A DNA stretch of 64,000 nt from JACVRW01 sp963808545 (GTDB taxonomy: Bacteria > Actinomycetota > Thermoleophilia > Solirubrobacterales > Thermoleophilaceae): NCBI GenBank assembly GCA_963808545.1, contig CAWEGB010000004.1:4275-68274 (forward strand), read 5' to 3'. Within the stretch, counting starts at the first letter, position 1. Each line of letters opens with the position of its first letter. A model generated the notes under the pieces. It saw nothing but the letters and a program-made list of their open reading frames with translations. It did no database searches and was not told where the DNA came from. Below, piece by piece: positions 63,819-64,000 of this stretch. The translations under genes and the position numbers were made by a program.

Positions 63819-64000
63819 GGGAGGACAGAGCATAGAACCGGTGCTGAGGACCCTTTTTTTCGGAAAGTGCGGGGAGTCTCCGTACCGAAGTATTGACCGG
63901 TGAGTGGCCTGCTGGTTCACTGCATCGCAGAGACGCGGACCTAGCGCAGAGAGCGAAGCCAAGGGGTTGTAAGGCTCGCCGCGCCGAACCGGAGGCCTCG
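63819..64000. other. right-edge region upstream of tetR
   Basis: No supported gene. Contains a T7 run (63855-63861), GGAGTCTCC (perfect 4+1+4 palindrome, 63871-63879) and GTATTGACCGGTGAG (63889-63903), whose TTGACC could be a -35 for a rightward gene. The minus-strand tetR promoter TATGCT is at 63834-63829. Confidence 0.4.

Noticed and set aside
1..64000. CRISPR array, rRNA, tRNA, insertion sequence or prophage
   Set aside because: No regularly spaced repeats, no rRNA-like stretch, no tRNA cloverleaf and no transposase or phage structural gene seen by eye; tRNAscan-SE and Infernal would settle RNA genes.

Overview
The window is high-GC DNA from an actinobacterium. Most of it (about 8,390-64,000) has the gene content I associate with class Thermoleophilia (Solirubrobacterales-like): a Rrf2-sufCDSU cluster with separate sufB, a CysO-type cysteine system, wax-ester synthase, hydantoinase-type genes, many 4-bp GTGA/ATGA gene overlaps and many leaderless-looking starts. 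This taxonomic call is inference from gene families, not from a marker gene. No rRNA, tRNA, CRISPR array, insertion sequence or intact prophage was found.

The first 8.4 kb looks foreign to the rest. It carries a lipid/xenobiotic catabolism set (two acyl-CoA dehydrogenases, VOC protein, SDR, amidohydrolase, enoyl-CoA hydratase fragment), a 13E12-type HNH protein and a toxin-antitoxin-like pair. It is dense in frameshifts, and at about 8,388 an enoyl-CoA hydratase interior is joined in frame to the end of rph. That is most simply an assembly chimera, less likely a recombination scar. Two divergent intergenic regions in it share one palindromic operator (690-704 and 6641-6661), and the toxin-antitoxin-like pair has its own inverted repeat over its promoter.

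Layout of the remainder: murI-rph and an orphan Flp pilin on the minus strand (9-10.4 kb); a tight asnB-glycosyltransferase-coiled coil-SPOR operon (10.6-14.3 kb); histone-deacetylase-like amidohydrolase divergent from nadB and a flavin reductase (14.3-17.3 kb); hydantoinase hyuA-hyuB plus a beta-hydroxyacid dehydrogenase (17.8-22.1 kb); an ECF sigma factor with a membrane beta-propeller putative anti-sigma protein (23.3-25.2 kb); a FAD monooxygenase-methyltransferase pair facing a PadR repressor across two palindromes (25.2-28.1 kb); two acyl-CoA dehydrogenases (29.2-31.6 kb); a JAMM protease, two Tat-exported ferritin-like proteins and tatA (32.1-33.8 kb); cysM and a moeZ-cysO-cupin-isochorismatase operon (34.2-37.9 kb); a NarL-type two-component system (38.1-39.8 kb); SCO1-like protein; the SUF iron-sulfur system (42.1-49.3 kb); membrane and secreted proteins (49.6-53.4 kb); ispH, M28 peptidase, wax-ester synthase and hydrolases (53.5-60.3 kb); then lipoate-ligase-like, DUF59, FxsA, HAD and TetR genes (60.3-63.8 kb).

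Functionally the best-connected sets are (i) JAMM protease + CysO + CysM + MoeZ, which together make the protein-bound thiocarboxylate route to cysteine, feeding sulfur chemistry next to SUF assembly; (ii) Rrf2-SufCDSU + SufB + DUF59 for Fe-S clusters, used by IspH; (iii) Tat substrates encoded with TatA. A window-wide pattern is a TANNNT box 6-11 nt in front of the start codon, which I read as leaderless transcription and used to choose several starts.
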